This document shows positions 26,366 through 33,840 of a stretch of DNA of 64,000 bases, piece after piece. The notes under the pieces were generated by a model. The model was not told where the DNA came from. It ran no database searches and saw only the letters and a list, made by a program, of their open reading frames with translations. The position numbers and the translations under genes were made by a program. How positions within the stretch are numbered: position 1 is the stretch's first letter; each line of letters opens with the position of its first letter. Source of the stretch: Pedobacter frigoris (GTDB taxonomy: Bacteria; Bacteroidota; Bacteroidia; Sphingobacteriales; Sphingobacteriaceae); contig NZ_SWBQ01000001.1 in NCBI RefSeq assembly GCF_005116445.1, positions 1-64,000 of the forward strand, read 5' to 3'.

Positions 26366-26433
26366 ATATAAACATAAATTGACTTGACTTCAAGTCAATT
26401 TATGTTTATATTTGACTTGAAGTCAAGTCAAAT
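26366..26433. promoter_or_regulatory. Two tandem palindromes abutting the AAA ATPase start
   Basis: Palindrome 1 has perfect 22-bp arms (26366-26387 and 26390-26411) around a 2-bp centre. Palindrome 2 has perfect 11-bp arms (26410-26420 and 26423-26433) around a 2-bp centre and ends on the base before the ATG. Both share the core TTGACTTGA-NN-TCAAGTCAA, with centres 33 bp apart, about three helical turns. This is the layout of a double operator for a dimeric regulator. Confidence 0.7.
26384..26414 (+). promoter_or_regulatory. Candidate Bacteroidota promoter inside the palindromes
   Basis: TATATTTG (26407-26414) fits the TAnnTTTG -7 box. A TTG at 26384-26386 lies 20 bp upstream as a -33 element. 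Both boxes are embedded in the two palindromes, so a bound repressor would block transcription. Confidence 0.45.
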
Positions 26434-27633
26434 ATGGAAGATTTAATAGGATATCAGCAAAATTTATTGGTACATACCCAAGGTAATTTTTTTCGGTATT
26501 TGCACACGGAAGTTCCCTGGGATCAACGTATGATTGCAATAAAGGGGCTACGGGGTGCAGGTAAAACCACGATGATCCTGCAGCATATTAAGTATTTTTC
26601 GGAAGATGGTGATAAAAGTCTCTATGTAACAGCTGATCACCCCTGGTTTTATACACATACGCTTTTGGATCTTGCAGACCAGTGGTACAAATCGGGGGGA
26701 AGGATATTGTACATTGATGAGGTGCACAAGTATTTAAACTGGTCAAGAGAACTAAAGAATATTTACGACGGCTATCCCTCGATGAAAGTTGTATTTACCG
26801 CCTCATCTGCTTTGGATATTTATCGTGGCGAGTCTGATTTGAGTAGAAGGGTGCTTACTTACGAACTTGCAGGAATGTCGTTTCGTGAATATCTGGAGTT
26901 ACGGTATAACATTAAACTACCCAAGCTTGGTTTGGAAGATTTATTTTCAGGTCATATGGATCAGGTTGCGAAAACATATGGAATGCTGGAAAATCCCCTT
27001 GCATTATTCAAAGAATATCTGATCAGCGGGTATCTTCCTTTTACAGAAACAAGTAAAGAGACAGAATACCTGACGAGGCTTTATCATGTGATAGATTCCT
27101 CTATTTCCTATGATCTGGCTTTTATACAAAACTATTCTGCCGCACATGCTGTAAAGATTAAAAAGCTACTTGGTGTTATTGCTGAGTCCGCGCCCTTTGA
27201 ACCGAACATTTCAGGCATTGCTAAGAAACTGAATCTAGGTCGGGATACGGTGAGTAACTTTTTACAGCACCTTCAGAGTGCAAGACTTTTGAATCTGATC
27301 AACCGGCCTACACAAGGTATTGCAGCATTACAAAAGCCGGATAAAATTTATCTGGAAAACACCAATCTAAGCTATGCGCTAAATGGAAATCCGGAGCTTG
27401 GTACCATCCGGGAGACCTTCCTGTTTAGTCAATTAAAGAATGCAGGTCATCGCGTGGAACTGGCCAACAAGGGAGATTTTCTGATTAATGGCAAGCATAT
27501 TGTGGAAGTCGGGGGCAGAGATAAGTCCTATAAGCAAATTGCAGGTCTGGAAAACGCTTACATCACAGCTGATGATATTGAAGTCGGTTTTGGTAATAAA
27601 ATCCCGTTGTGGCTGTTCGGGTTTCTGTATTAG
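26434..27633 (+). CDS. AAA family ATPase with DUF4143-type C-terminal domain
   Basis: 399 residues. Walker A GLRGAGKTT near residue 38 and Walker B ILYIDEVH near 92 with a following arginine-containing sensor (FTASSALDIYRGESDLSRRV) define the AAA domain. The middle carries a winged-helix-like stretch (ISGIAKKLNLGRDTVSNFLQ) and the end a DUF4143/nuclease-like segment (NAGHRVELANKGDFLINGKH, then VEVGGRDKS). These ATPases are widespread, often strain-variable, and of unknown role. It is the only gene behind the tandem palindromes, which hints at autoregulation. Confidence 0.8.
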   Translation: MEDLIGYQQNLLVHTQGNFFRYLHTEVPWDQRMIAIKGLRGAGKTTMILQHIKYFSEDGDKSLYVTADHPWFYTHTLLDLADQWYKSGGRILYIDEVHKYLNWSRELKNIYDGYPSMKVVFTASSALDIYRGESDLSRRVLTYELAGMSFREYLELRYNIKLPKLGLEDLFSGHMDQVAKTYGMLENPLALFKEYLISGYLPFTETSKETEYLTRLYHVIDSSISYDLAFIQNYSAAHAVKIKKLLGVIAESAPFEPNISGIAKKLNLGRDTVSNFLQHLQSARLLNLINRPTQGIAALQKPDKIYLENTNLSYALNGNPELGTIRETFLFSQLKNAGHRVELANKGDFLINGKHIVEVGGRDKSYKQIAGLENAYITADDIEVGFGNKIPLWLFGFLY

Positions 27634-27690
27634 ACACACTGTAGCTTTTGCGCACCTTGCTTGTACTTGGGGTGTGCTGTTTGGAGCAGG

Positions 27691-28176
27691 CTATAACTCC
27701 TGCTCCCTATCCCTGATCAACATAAAATACTCCTTACCCTTTTTCTCGATTTTCACTTCATATTCCGGCCATTCCCCGTCAAGGCTTCTGTGCATCAGTA
27801 CATAAAAATCATCCTGATGGTTGTAAGGTACTACCAATTTATAACAATAAAGCCGCTTCAGTTTCTCAGGTTGACGAACATCAATGATGACTTTCTCCGG
27901 CTCACCGGTTTTAAAAGAGGAGTCATGAGGCGGTGCTAATCTCAAAGCAAGGGCATACAATTGAGGGATGGTGTAATTGCGGACGGTAATCATCTTACCA
28001 CGCATAAACTCGTCTGCACTGATGCGACAGCTACTTTTATATCCGGATTTGTAGCCCGTAAAAGCATAGATGTGAGTTCTGGTTGTTCCAGGCTTAGGAC
28101 AAGCCTTTTTAGCTTGTCCGTAGCAAAAATTCAGGCAAAGCGTGGCCATTACGACCATTTTAATCGTTCTGTTCAT
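27691..28176 (-). CDS. Secreted hypothetical protein
   Basis: 161 residues with an N-terminal signal peptide (MNRTIKMVVMATLCLNFCYG). Not recognised. The mature part includes RISADEFMRGKMITVRNYTI, an LYALALRLAPP helix and EKVIIDVRQPEKLKRLYCYK; the order helix-then-beta is loosely reminiscent of secreted DUF3738-type proteins, but this is not secure. An 8-bp inverted repeat (GGAGCAGG...CCTGCTCC, 27683-27706) overlaps its stop codon and may terminate it and the convergent ATPase gene. Confidence 0.5.
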   Translation of the reverse strand: MNRTIKMVVMATLCLNFCYGQAKKACPKPGTTRTHIYAFTGYKSGYKSSCRISADEFMRGKMITVRNYTIPQLYALALRLAPPHDSSFKTGEPEKVIIDVRQPEKLKRLYCYKLVVPYNHQDDFYVLMHRSLDGEWPEYEVKIEKKGKEYFMLIRDREQEL

Positions 28177-28209
28177 TAGATTATGTATTTAGTTATGAGG
28201 TTTAGTTTG

Positions 28210-28647
28210 TCATTGAATGAGTTTACTTAAGTTGAATTCTTCTGTCCGAAATTCCTCGCCGGTGTACCTATTATATCCCCTGTAATGTGCAATCCCATTT
28301 TTTGTAACGAATAACTGGTGCACGTCTAGTTTATTTACAGGCCTGGGTAGTGTGCTTTCTTCGACAGCTTCCAGGGTGATATAGATATAATCTTCATGAC
28401 GTCTAAGAATCTTATCAAGCAAACTTCCGGGGAGGGTGCCAGTATAATAACCCAGTGGGGCATCCCAGTAAACCTGGCAAAAGAATTCCTTATTTGCTTT
28501 AAACTGAGAAACAGCCGCTACGCGCTCCGCCATGCGGCTTATCCAATCTGTCGTGAGGTGAATGATCGCAAAAGTAACCTCGTCCCATTTACTTGTGGTA
28601 CTGGCTTTTATTAGAATATAAGGAGTTGGAACCTTAGATCTTTTCAT
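28210..28647 (-). CDS. Hypothetical protein
   Basis: 145 residues, no signal peptide, no membrane span. Not recognised. It contains two Trp-rich stretches (TTDWISRMAERV; QVYWDAPLGYYTG) and a long amphipathic segment. It lies 33 bp upstream of the secreted hypothetical on the same strand, so the two may be co-transcribed. Codon use resembles the neighbours. Confidence 0.45.
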   Translation of the reverse strand: MKRSKVPTPYILIKASTTSKWDEVTFAIIHLTTDWISRMAERVAAVSQFKANKEFFCQVYWDAPLGYYTGTLPGSLLDKILRRHEDYIYITLEAVEESTLPRPVNKLDVHQLFVTKNGIAHYRGYNRYTGEEFRTEEFNLSKLIQ

Positions 28648-29270
28648 AGCATTCTTCTGTTAGCCTGGTTTAAGCCGATATGATACAGAATCCGAAAAGT
28701 GGGCTCAGGTTGGTTGCCTGAATTTGTTTTGCCTAATGCTTATCAAACGCAAAAAGCGTGAAACCCCACTTACCGCTATAGAGGTCCTAGGAGACCTTGG
28801 GGCGAATAAGCAAGGCCCACGCTTTCAGCGTGAGCACTTGTCACTTATCCTCTCACCCCATTTGAAATTTCCTAGGTTTCTATAGCGAGATTTTTAAGTG
28901 CTAAATGCTTCAAATATTTTGAAGATTTTGCAAATGTATAATATTAGCCTATCACATACTTTTAATTTTTATCAAATATACTCAAAAGATAAAAATCAAC
29001 CAAACATTTCTCTGTAATTAATATTTTGGATGATATTGCAATATTTTGGTTAAATAATCAGAATTTTAGGATATATGATGGAGGTGAGGTACAGTGGCAA
29101 TGACCTACTATTTTAGACACCAGGAGGACTTTCCACTGCCTAGGGACAAATATCTGTTATTGCCGTAGGACGTGAAAGGGCACGGCCCATAGATTTTCGC
29201 CGAAGGATACAGCTGCTTTTTTTGCAATTGTAAACATGAGCTTTATAAATTCTAAAGACAAACTTTAGTT
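28648..29270. other. 623-bp region without intact gene
   Basis: It holds the 114-nt rod-like hairpin listed separately (28774-28887), a small hairpin ACGC-AAAAA-GCGT (28747-28759), a CTTCAAA/TTTGAAG inverted repeat (28908-28924), an AT-rich stretch to ~29060, and a G/C-richer block at 29060-29230. In that block CAGTGG (29092-29097) can pair with CCACTG (29133-29138), and the overlapping GGCAAT (29096-29101) with ATTGCC (29159-29164). No protein was recognised. Confidence 0.5.
28774..28887 (+). ncRNA. Candidate structured RNA, 114-nt rod-like hairpin
   Basis: The two ends pair as CGCTATAGA (28774-28782) with TCTATAGCG (28879-28887), then two G-U pairs and CCTAGGA with TCCTAGG. Inward pairings are TGGGG/CCCCA, ATAAG/CTTAT, CAAG/CTTG and GCCCACGCT/AGCGTGAGC (one mismatch), capped by a TTC loop. 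Internal loops separate the helices. A TTTTT run follows on the plus strand (28891-28895), which favours plus-strand transcription. A 6S-like or other small RNA is possible; a degenerate mobile hairpin element is the alternative. Confidence 0.4.
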
Positions 29271-29822
29271 TTGCAAATATTGTACAGCTTAAGAAATCTT
29301 CCAGCACGCCGTAAAATAGACCTCATCCCAATTTACGAGTTCATCTTTGAAATGATAAAAAATGAGGAGCTGGATTGGGAGTACAGGAATATCAATGTTA
29401 TGAATCTAAGGAAGTATGAATTGCCCGGGAAAGATGATGATTACCCTGAGGATCCATATGAATTTGATGAGGATGAGGACGACGACGAAGCTGTGAAGGT
29501 CCTTGCCTTGAAATCCCTGGAAGAGGAAGCATTGCAATACAGGCTAATGAAAATTCGTGAGCAGAGCGCTCATGAATACGACTATGACAAAGATGATAGT
29601 TTTTATAGTGATCATCCACAGGAATTTGAATACGATATTCGTGGCAACCGGTTACCAGTTGGTTTTTTAAGAGATGATTTAATCGTACTCGATCAGGATA
29701 GTTATGCGCATTTGAGCAGCTCACCTGAAATCGCTGAGACATTAGATGAAGAAATTCAACGTTTAAGTAAACGTAAAGTCAAAGTAAGGACAAAATCTCA
29801 GCTCTATGATGGCTCTATGTGA
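29271..29822 (+). CDS. Acidic hypothetical protein
   Basis: Up to 183 residues if translation starts at TTG 29271; the first in-frame ATG is at 29352 (residue 28). Not recognised. A long acidic stretch (DDDYPEDPYEFDEDEDDDEA) follows residue 50, and the C-terminus is basic (RLSKRKVKVRTKSQ). An out-of-frame ATG at 29236 gives only a 10-residue peptide. The lack of a good start and the debris upstream suggest it may be 5' truncated. Confidence 0.4.
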   Translation: MQILYSLRNLPARRKIDLIPIYEFIFEMIKNEELDWEYRNINVMNLRKYELPGKDDDYPEDPYEFDEDEDDDEAVKVLALKSLEEEALQYRLMKIREQSAHEYDYDKDDSFYSDHPQEFEYDIRGNRLPVGFLRDDLIVLDQDSYAHLSSSPEIAETLDEEIQRLSKRKVKVRTKSQLYDGSM

Positions 29823-29869
29823 GTAAATACATGGGTGCAGTAAGTGAATACTATAATGGAGAAAATTTC

Positions 29870-30670
29870 TTAACTATTCCGTTGTGTTAAAAACTTTTTC
29901 TTTTCTTTTAGGCTCTCGATCATTCTGTCAGCCATAAAATCTAGCATAGTTCCCGGAATCTTCTCTTCTTTTGTAAAGCAATCAAAATATTCAGTTTTGT
30001 CGATCACTTTAATAAAGATCGGTGGAAATCCCTGTTGAAGTAAGATCAGGTTCATGAATATTCTTGCAAGACGACCATTACCATCGCCAAAGGGATGGAT
30101 AATATTTAAAAATTGATAGTGAAAGTTTGTTGCAATAGTTAATGGGTGATGTGTTAAGCTTTTTATATTTATGCTTTTCAACGCTTCATTTGTTTCGTCA
30201 ATAAGCTTAGCCATCGCTACTAGTACATCTTCTGGATTCAGATAGATGTGTTCTTTGCCGTTAGATCGGTACGTGCGATTGTCCATTATCTTATAGCTTC
30301 CAGGATTTGGGTGTATGCCGTCCGACCATTGCACAAAACTCTTCATAAGTTCTTTATGAAGCTTCTTGATATTTGCTTCGGTAATTTGTTCAGATTCATA
30401 ATTTTCAAAGACAGCATCTAATACCTTTTTATGGTTTACAATATCTAAGAAATCGGAAACTGAAGCATCTTTCGGGGTGATAAAATCCTTCAATATCTGA
30501 ATGGTTTGACCATAAGTAATGCTGTTTCCCTCTAATTTATTGGAACTAAATGTGAAATCGATTTTTACCTGTTCAATAAAGTCTGCATTCCATTTTTCCT
30601 GGTTTGAACTTTTCTTCTGAATTTGTCTTTGGAGGACGTTGATCTTATTCAGCTTTTTTTCGATACTCAT
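29870..30670 (-). CDS. Fic family protein (class II, self-inhibited)
   Basis: 266 residues. The Fic core HPFGDGNGR spans residues 192-200 and includes the catalytic His192 and phosphate-binding loop. The N-terminal helix carries SNKLEG (Ser43, Glu47, Gly48), matching the class II inhibitory motif (S/T)xxxE(G/N). Fic proteins transfer AMP from ATP to target hydroxyls; the motif predicts restraint of the active site by Glu47. The start codon overlaps the stop of the upstream small gene by four bases (ATGA), so the two are translationally coupled. Confidence 0.85.
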   Translation of the reverse strand: MSIEKKLNKINVLQRQIQKKSSNQEKWNADFIEQVKIDFTFSSNKLEGNSITYGQTIQILKDFITPKDASVSDFLDIVNHKKVLDAVFENYESEQITEANIKKLHKELMKSFVQWSDGIHPNPGSYKIMDNRTYRSNGKEHIYLNPEDVLVAMAKLIDETNEALKSINIKSLTHHPLTIATNFHYQFLNIIHPFGDGNGRLARIFMNLILLQQGFPPIFIKVIDKTEYFDCFTKEEKIPGTMLDFMADRMIESLKEKKKFLTQRNS

Positions 30671-30909
30671 CTTTTAAGTTCTATATCATAGTCAAAACCT
30701 TTGACTTTGAGTTTGTAGAGCCAGGATTGATACAGCTTTTTCCCAATCACAGGTTTGCCGTTTTTTACAGTTAAAGTTTCCCCAACAATAAACTGCTTGA
30801 GGTCGCGACGGTATTCCTGTCTAAGATCCGTAAGGAATATTCCTCCTTCTCTCTCTCCGATTTCAATCAAAGTCTGGATTCTTCTGGACAAAAGATCTAG
30901 TGTATTCAT
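30667..30909 (-). CDS. Small hypothetical protein coupled to Fic
   Basis: 80 residues from the ATG at 30909; an ATG at 30987 would add 26 residues that overlap the debris upstream. Not recognised. The sequence is basic (LLSRRIQTLIEIGEREGGIF; SWLYKLKVKGFDYDIELKR). Overlap with the Fic start by four bases suggests a functional pair, perhaps a regulator or cognate partner of Fic, but the Fic protein already carries its own inhibitory motif. Confidence 0.5.
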   Translation of the reverse strand: MNTLDLLSRRIQTLIEIGEREGGIFLTDLRQEYRRDLKQFIVGETLTVKNGKPVIGKKLYQSWLYKLKVKGFDYDIELKR

Positions 30910-30967
30910 TCTGATTTGAGATGTAACAGTCAAATATACGAATGTTTTAGGAGAAGCAATACATTGA

Positions 30968-31440
30968 TTAAACAGCATATATTTCATCCAGATCTTGAAT
31001 GAAATAATCGTTGTTTTTATACTGCAGAGATACTTGTATTTTCAAAAAAGCAGGTAGTGTGGGTATTTCAGGCAAACTGGCCAGTGATTCCGCATTTAAA
31101 CCATATCCTGGAATTAGGTGATTATTATTTGGCTTTTAATTTCTTCACTTCTTCTGCTAGTTCTAGTACATCTTTGCTTTGGTTCTTTTTACGATATCCA
31201 TTTGGATATATTTTAATAGAATAAATTGGTAAACTCGACAGCGAGCTCTTCAGCTAATTTAAGGCTCCGAAAGATTCTTTTAAACTAAGCCCATACGGCT
31301 CTGAATTCAATCTTATTTTTTAAGTATTCATTACATGATGTTCTGTAAATGTGCTCGATCTGTGCTCTATTTTTCTTTTGCTATCCTTTTGCTATTGTTT
31401 TGCTTCTCTTTTGCTATCCTTTTGCTTTTAGCAAAACAAA
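30968..31440 (-). pseudogene. Decayed coding sequence upstream of the Fic pair
   Basis: Coding-like stretches appear in different minus-strand frames: KNRAQIEHIYRTSCNEYLKN near 31290-31370, then KLAEELAVEFTNLFY near 31220-31260, then IYPNGYRKKNQSKDVLELAE near 31150-31220, and last SLASLPEIPTLPAFLKIQVS ending DLDEIYAV with a stop at 30968. Frame changes and stops between them point to a broken gene. No family was recognised. Confidence 0.3.
31375..31440. repeat. Short TTTTGCT-type direct repeats
   Basis: TTTTGCTATCC occurs twice and TTTTGCT further times (TTTTGCTATTG, TTTTGCTTCTC, TTTTGCTTTTAG), spaced 9-11 bp. On the other strand this reads as AGCAAAA units. The rest of the 30988-31605 gap holds only the debris described above. 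Confidence 0.6.
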
Positions 31441-31605
31441 GGCAAAAAAATAGCAATATAAAGGAAATAATAAAGTAAGGCAAAACACCTGTCCAGTACA
31501 AAGTCATCCTTAATTCAAAGGGGGAGATTAGTTAATGAAAACCGGTTGTGGAAAGAAATAATGGTCGACTTGATGAAAAGGGAAACCTGGAATTTTTTGA
31601 AGGCA

Positions 31606-32418
31606 TTACAAAAATCGAAGGGTCTTTTCAACAACTTCCTGTAAATGTGCGGGAAGTTCGTTTGCATGATAAGGATGTGAAGCACCATAAACATGATTCG
31701 CACCTTCTATTTTCTGGATTTTGGCTTTGAGTTGCTTTTGTGCAAGTTTCTGTGCCACGCTAAAATTCACATTTACGTCGTCATCGCCATGTAGAATAAG
31801 CCAGGGGATACTAATTCTCTTAGCTGCGGCGAGGATGTTGAATTCTTCTTTGTGTTCATTAAAGTCCTCAAGAAGCGTACTATTTAATGGCATTTTTTCT
31901 TTAGTTCGTGCATTCTCTACATAGATGGTTCCGGTTTCTTTCCAATCTTCTTCCTGCTCTTTCTTCCAAAGACTGGAGAAGTCAGCTATGGCCGACCATG
32001 TAATGAGTTTTGAGATTCTGGTGTCAGTGGCTGCTTTTATGATGCTAAGCCCACCACCTCTGCTGTGTCCGATCAATATAACCGGTGATTCAAAATTCTT
32101 AGAAACGTAATCAATTAAAAGATCCAGATCATTTAATTCTTTACTAACAGTGTTTGAAGCAAAGGCCTCCATATCGGTTACATCATTGGGATTTTGTTCC
32201 GTTACGCCACTATGAGAAAGGTTAAATTTGACATAACGGTATCCATTTTCGGCAAACCATGCGGCGACTTTGTTGTGCGCACCCCAGTCTTTAAACCCCT
32301 TGAAGCCATGGACAAAAATTATAGTGCCCAGAATAGTCTGGTCACTGTCAAACGTATAATCACCAAATAAGGGTTTTTCATCAGATCCTGTAAGAGTAAA
32401 TTGCGCTTTCTGTATCAT
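31606..32418 (-). CDS. Alpha/beta hydrolase
   Basis: 270 residues, cytoplasmic. The oxyanion motif FVHGFKGFKDW, nucleophile elbow GHSRGG (Ser119), acid region HGDDDVNV (Asp212-214) and catalytic His242 in GANHVYG form a complete triad in the usual order. The family splits esters or related bonds; its substrate here is unknown. It stands alone on the minus strand, divergent from hemA. Confidence 0.82.
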   Translation of the reverse strand: MIQKAQFTLTGSDEKPLFGDYTFDSDQTILGTIIFVHGFKGFKDWGAHNKVAAWFAENGYRYVKFNLSHSGVTEQNPNDVTDMEAFASNTVSKELNDLDLLIDYVSKNFESPVILIGHSRGGGLSIIKAATDTRISKLITWSAIADFSSLWKKEQEEDWKETGTIYVENARTKEKMPLNSTLLEDFNEHKEEFNILAAAKRISIPWLILHGDDDVNVNFSVAQKLAQKQLKAKIQKIEGANHVYGASHPYHANELPAHLQEVVEKTLRFL

Positions 32419-32554
32419 AGGTCACTATATTCTTGCTATTGACGAATATAACAAATTTAGAATTGGGATGTTTGAGGTTTGTCTTATAATTTAGAGTCTT
32501 TCTAAATAGTTCTTTGTTACAGCACAATGACAGTGGATCAAGGTTCTGTTGTTA

Positions 32555-32562
32555 CTTTTGTT
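32555..32562 (+). promoter_or_regulatory. Candidate -7 box upstream of hemA
   Basis: TACTTTTG fits the TAnnTTTG consensus and ends 27 bp before the hemA TTG start. No clear -33 TTTG lies at the expected distance. Confidence 0.35.
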
Positions 32563-32589
32563 TCGCTAAAAACAACAGGGTAACATATT

Positions 32590-33816
32590 TTGGAATATTT
32601 AAAGATCATTGCTTTTACACATAAACAGATTGACCTGAAAAGTCTGGGTAAGTTGGTGATATGTGAGCATACGTTGGACGACAGGCTGAGGAACATTCAA
32701 TCAGAGCTTGGAGTTAAAGAAATATTCTATGTTGGAACGTGTAATCGTGTCGAATTTGTATTCACCTCTTCGCAGAATTTAGATAAAGATTTTATTCATC
32801 GTTTCCTGACTGTACTGGATATGGGTTTGCCTGAGCAGTACATGGAACAGTTCATTGCTAATGTATCTGCATATGAGCAAATAGAAGCCTTCAATCATTT
32901 GTTGAGAACGTCTTGTTCATTGGAAAGCCTAGTAGTAGGAGAAAAAGAAATCCTTGCCCAGATCCGTAAGGCCTACGAAGCTTGCCGTGTGGCCGGGTTT
33001 ACAGGCGATTACATGAGGATGATCATGAACCGGGTAGTGAAGACAGCTAAAGAAGTATATACCCATACCAATATCTCTAAAAACCCCGTTTCGGTTGTTT
33101 CTCTGGCTTACCGAAAACTTCGTGACCTAAAAATGTGTGCTAACTCAAGGCTGCTGATCATAGGTGCAGGGGAAACCAATAAAAACATTGCTCAATACCT
33201 TAAAAAACATAAATATTCTAATTTCTCTGTTTTCAACAGAAGCGTTGAAAATGCTGAGGTTCTGGCTAAAGACCTGAATGGAAAAGCGTACCCGCTGACT
33301 GAACTGGAAAACTTTAAAGAAGGCTTTGATGTAATCATCACCTGTACAGGTGCTACAGAGCCGATCATCACAGAAGAAATCTATACCAAATTGCTAAATG
33401 GTGATACCGGTAAAAAGGTAATCGTTGATCTGGCAATTCCAAATGACACTGCGCCTGCAGTTGTTAAAAACTTCCCGTTACACTTCATAGAGGTAGAGTC
33501 TTTAAAAGAAATTGCCCGTAAAAATATTCAGGAACGCTATGATGAGCTGGTGAATGCCGAGCACATCATTGATGAAAATATCAAAGATTTTGAACTGGTA
33601 TTGCGCCAGCGCAAAATAGAAATTGCCATGAGCGGGGTTCCTCAAAAAATTAAAGAAATTAAGCATACTGCTATCAATGGTGTGTTTGCCGACGAGATCA
33701 ACGGTCTGGATGAACAGTCGAGACTGGTGCTGGAACGCGTGATGAATTACATGGAAAAAAAATACATCAGCGTACCAATGGTAATGGCAAAGGAGATATT
33801 GGTAAAGAATAGCTAA
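32590..33816 (+). CDS. hemA: Glutamyl-tRNA reductase
   Basis: 408 residues, starting at TTG: a stop lies three codons upstream and the next residues (EYLKIIAFTHKQIDLKSLG) align with the usual N-terminus. It reduces Glu-tRNA(Glu) to glutamate-1-semialdehyde, the first step of tetrapyrrole synthesis. Visible are the catalytic Cys in YVGTCNRVEF, the SLVVGEKEILAQIRKAY substrate region, the NADPH-binding LLIIGAGETNKNIA, and the C-terminal dimerisation helices. It heads the heme operon; 24 bp separate it from the hemC-hemD fusion. Confidence 0.95.
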   Translation: MEYLKIIAFTHKQIDLKSLGKLVICEHTLDDRLRNIQSELGVKEIFYVGTCNRVEFVFTSSQNLDKDFIHRFLTVLDMGLPEQYMEQFIANVSAYEQIEAFNHLLRTSCSLESLVVGEKEILAQIRKAYEACRVAGFTGDYMRMIMNRVVKTAKEVYTHTNISKNPVSVVSLAYRKLRDLKMCANSRLLIIGAGETNKNIAQYLKKHKYSNFSVFNRSVENAEVLAKDLNGKAYPLTELENFKEGFDVIITCTGATEPIITEEIYTKLLNGDTGKKVIVDLAIPNDTAPAVVKNFPLHFIEVESLKEIARKNIQERYDELVNAEHIIDENIKDFELVLRQRKIEIAMSGVPQKIKEIKHTAINGVFADEINGLDEQSRLVLERVMNYMEKKYISVPMVMAKEILVKNS

Positions 33817-33840
33817 ATTTGCGCAAAAATTAGCACTAAC

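Noticed and set aside
28774..28887. The long hairpin as an integron attC site
   Set aside because: No GTTRRRY/RYYYAAC core sites and no integrase or cassette array nearby.
29100..29168. 22-codon ORF beginning MTYYFRHQED
   Set aside because: Too short, no recognisable family and no convincing ribosome binding context; left as part of the gene-less region.
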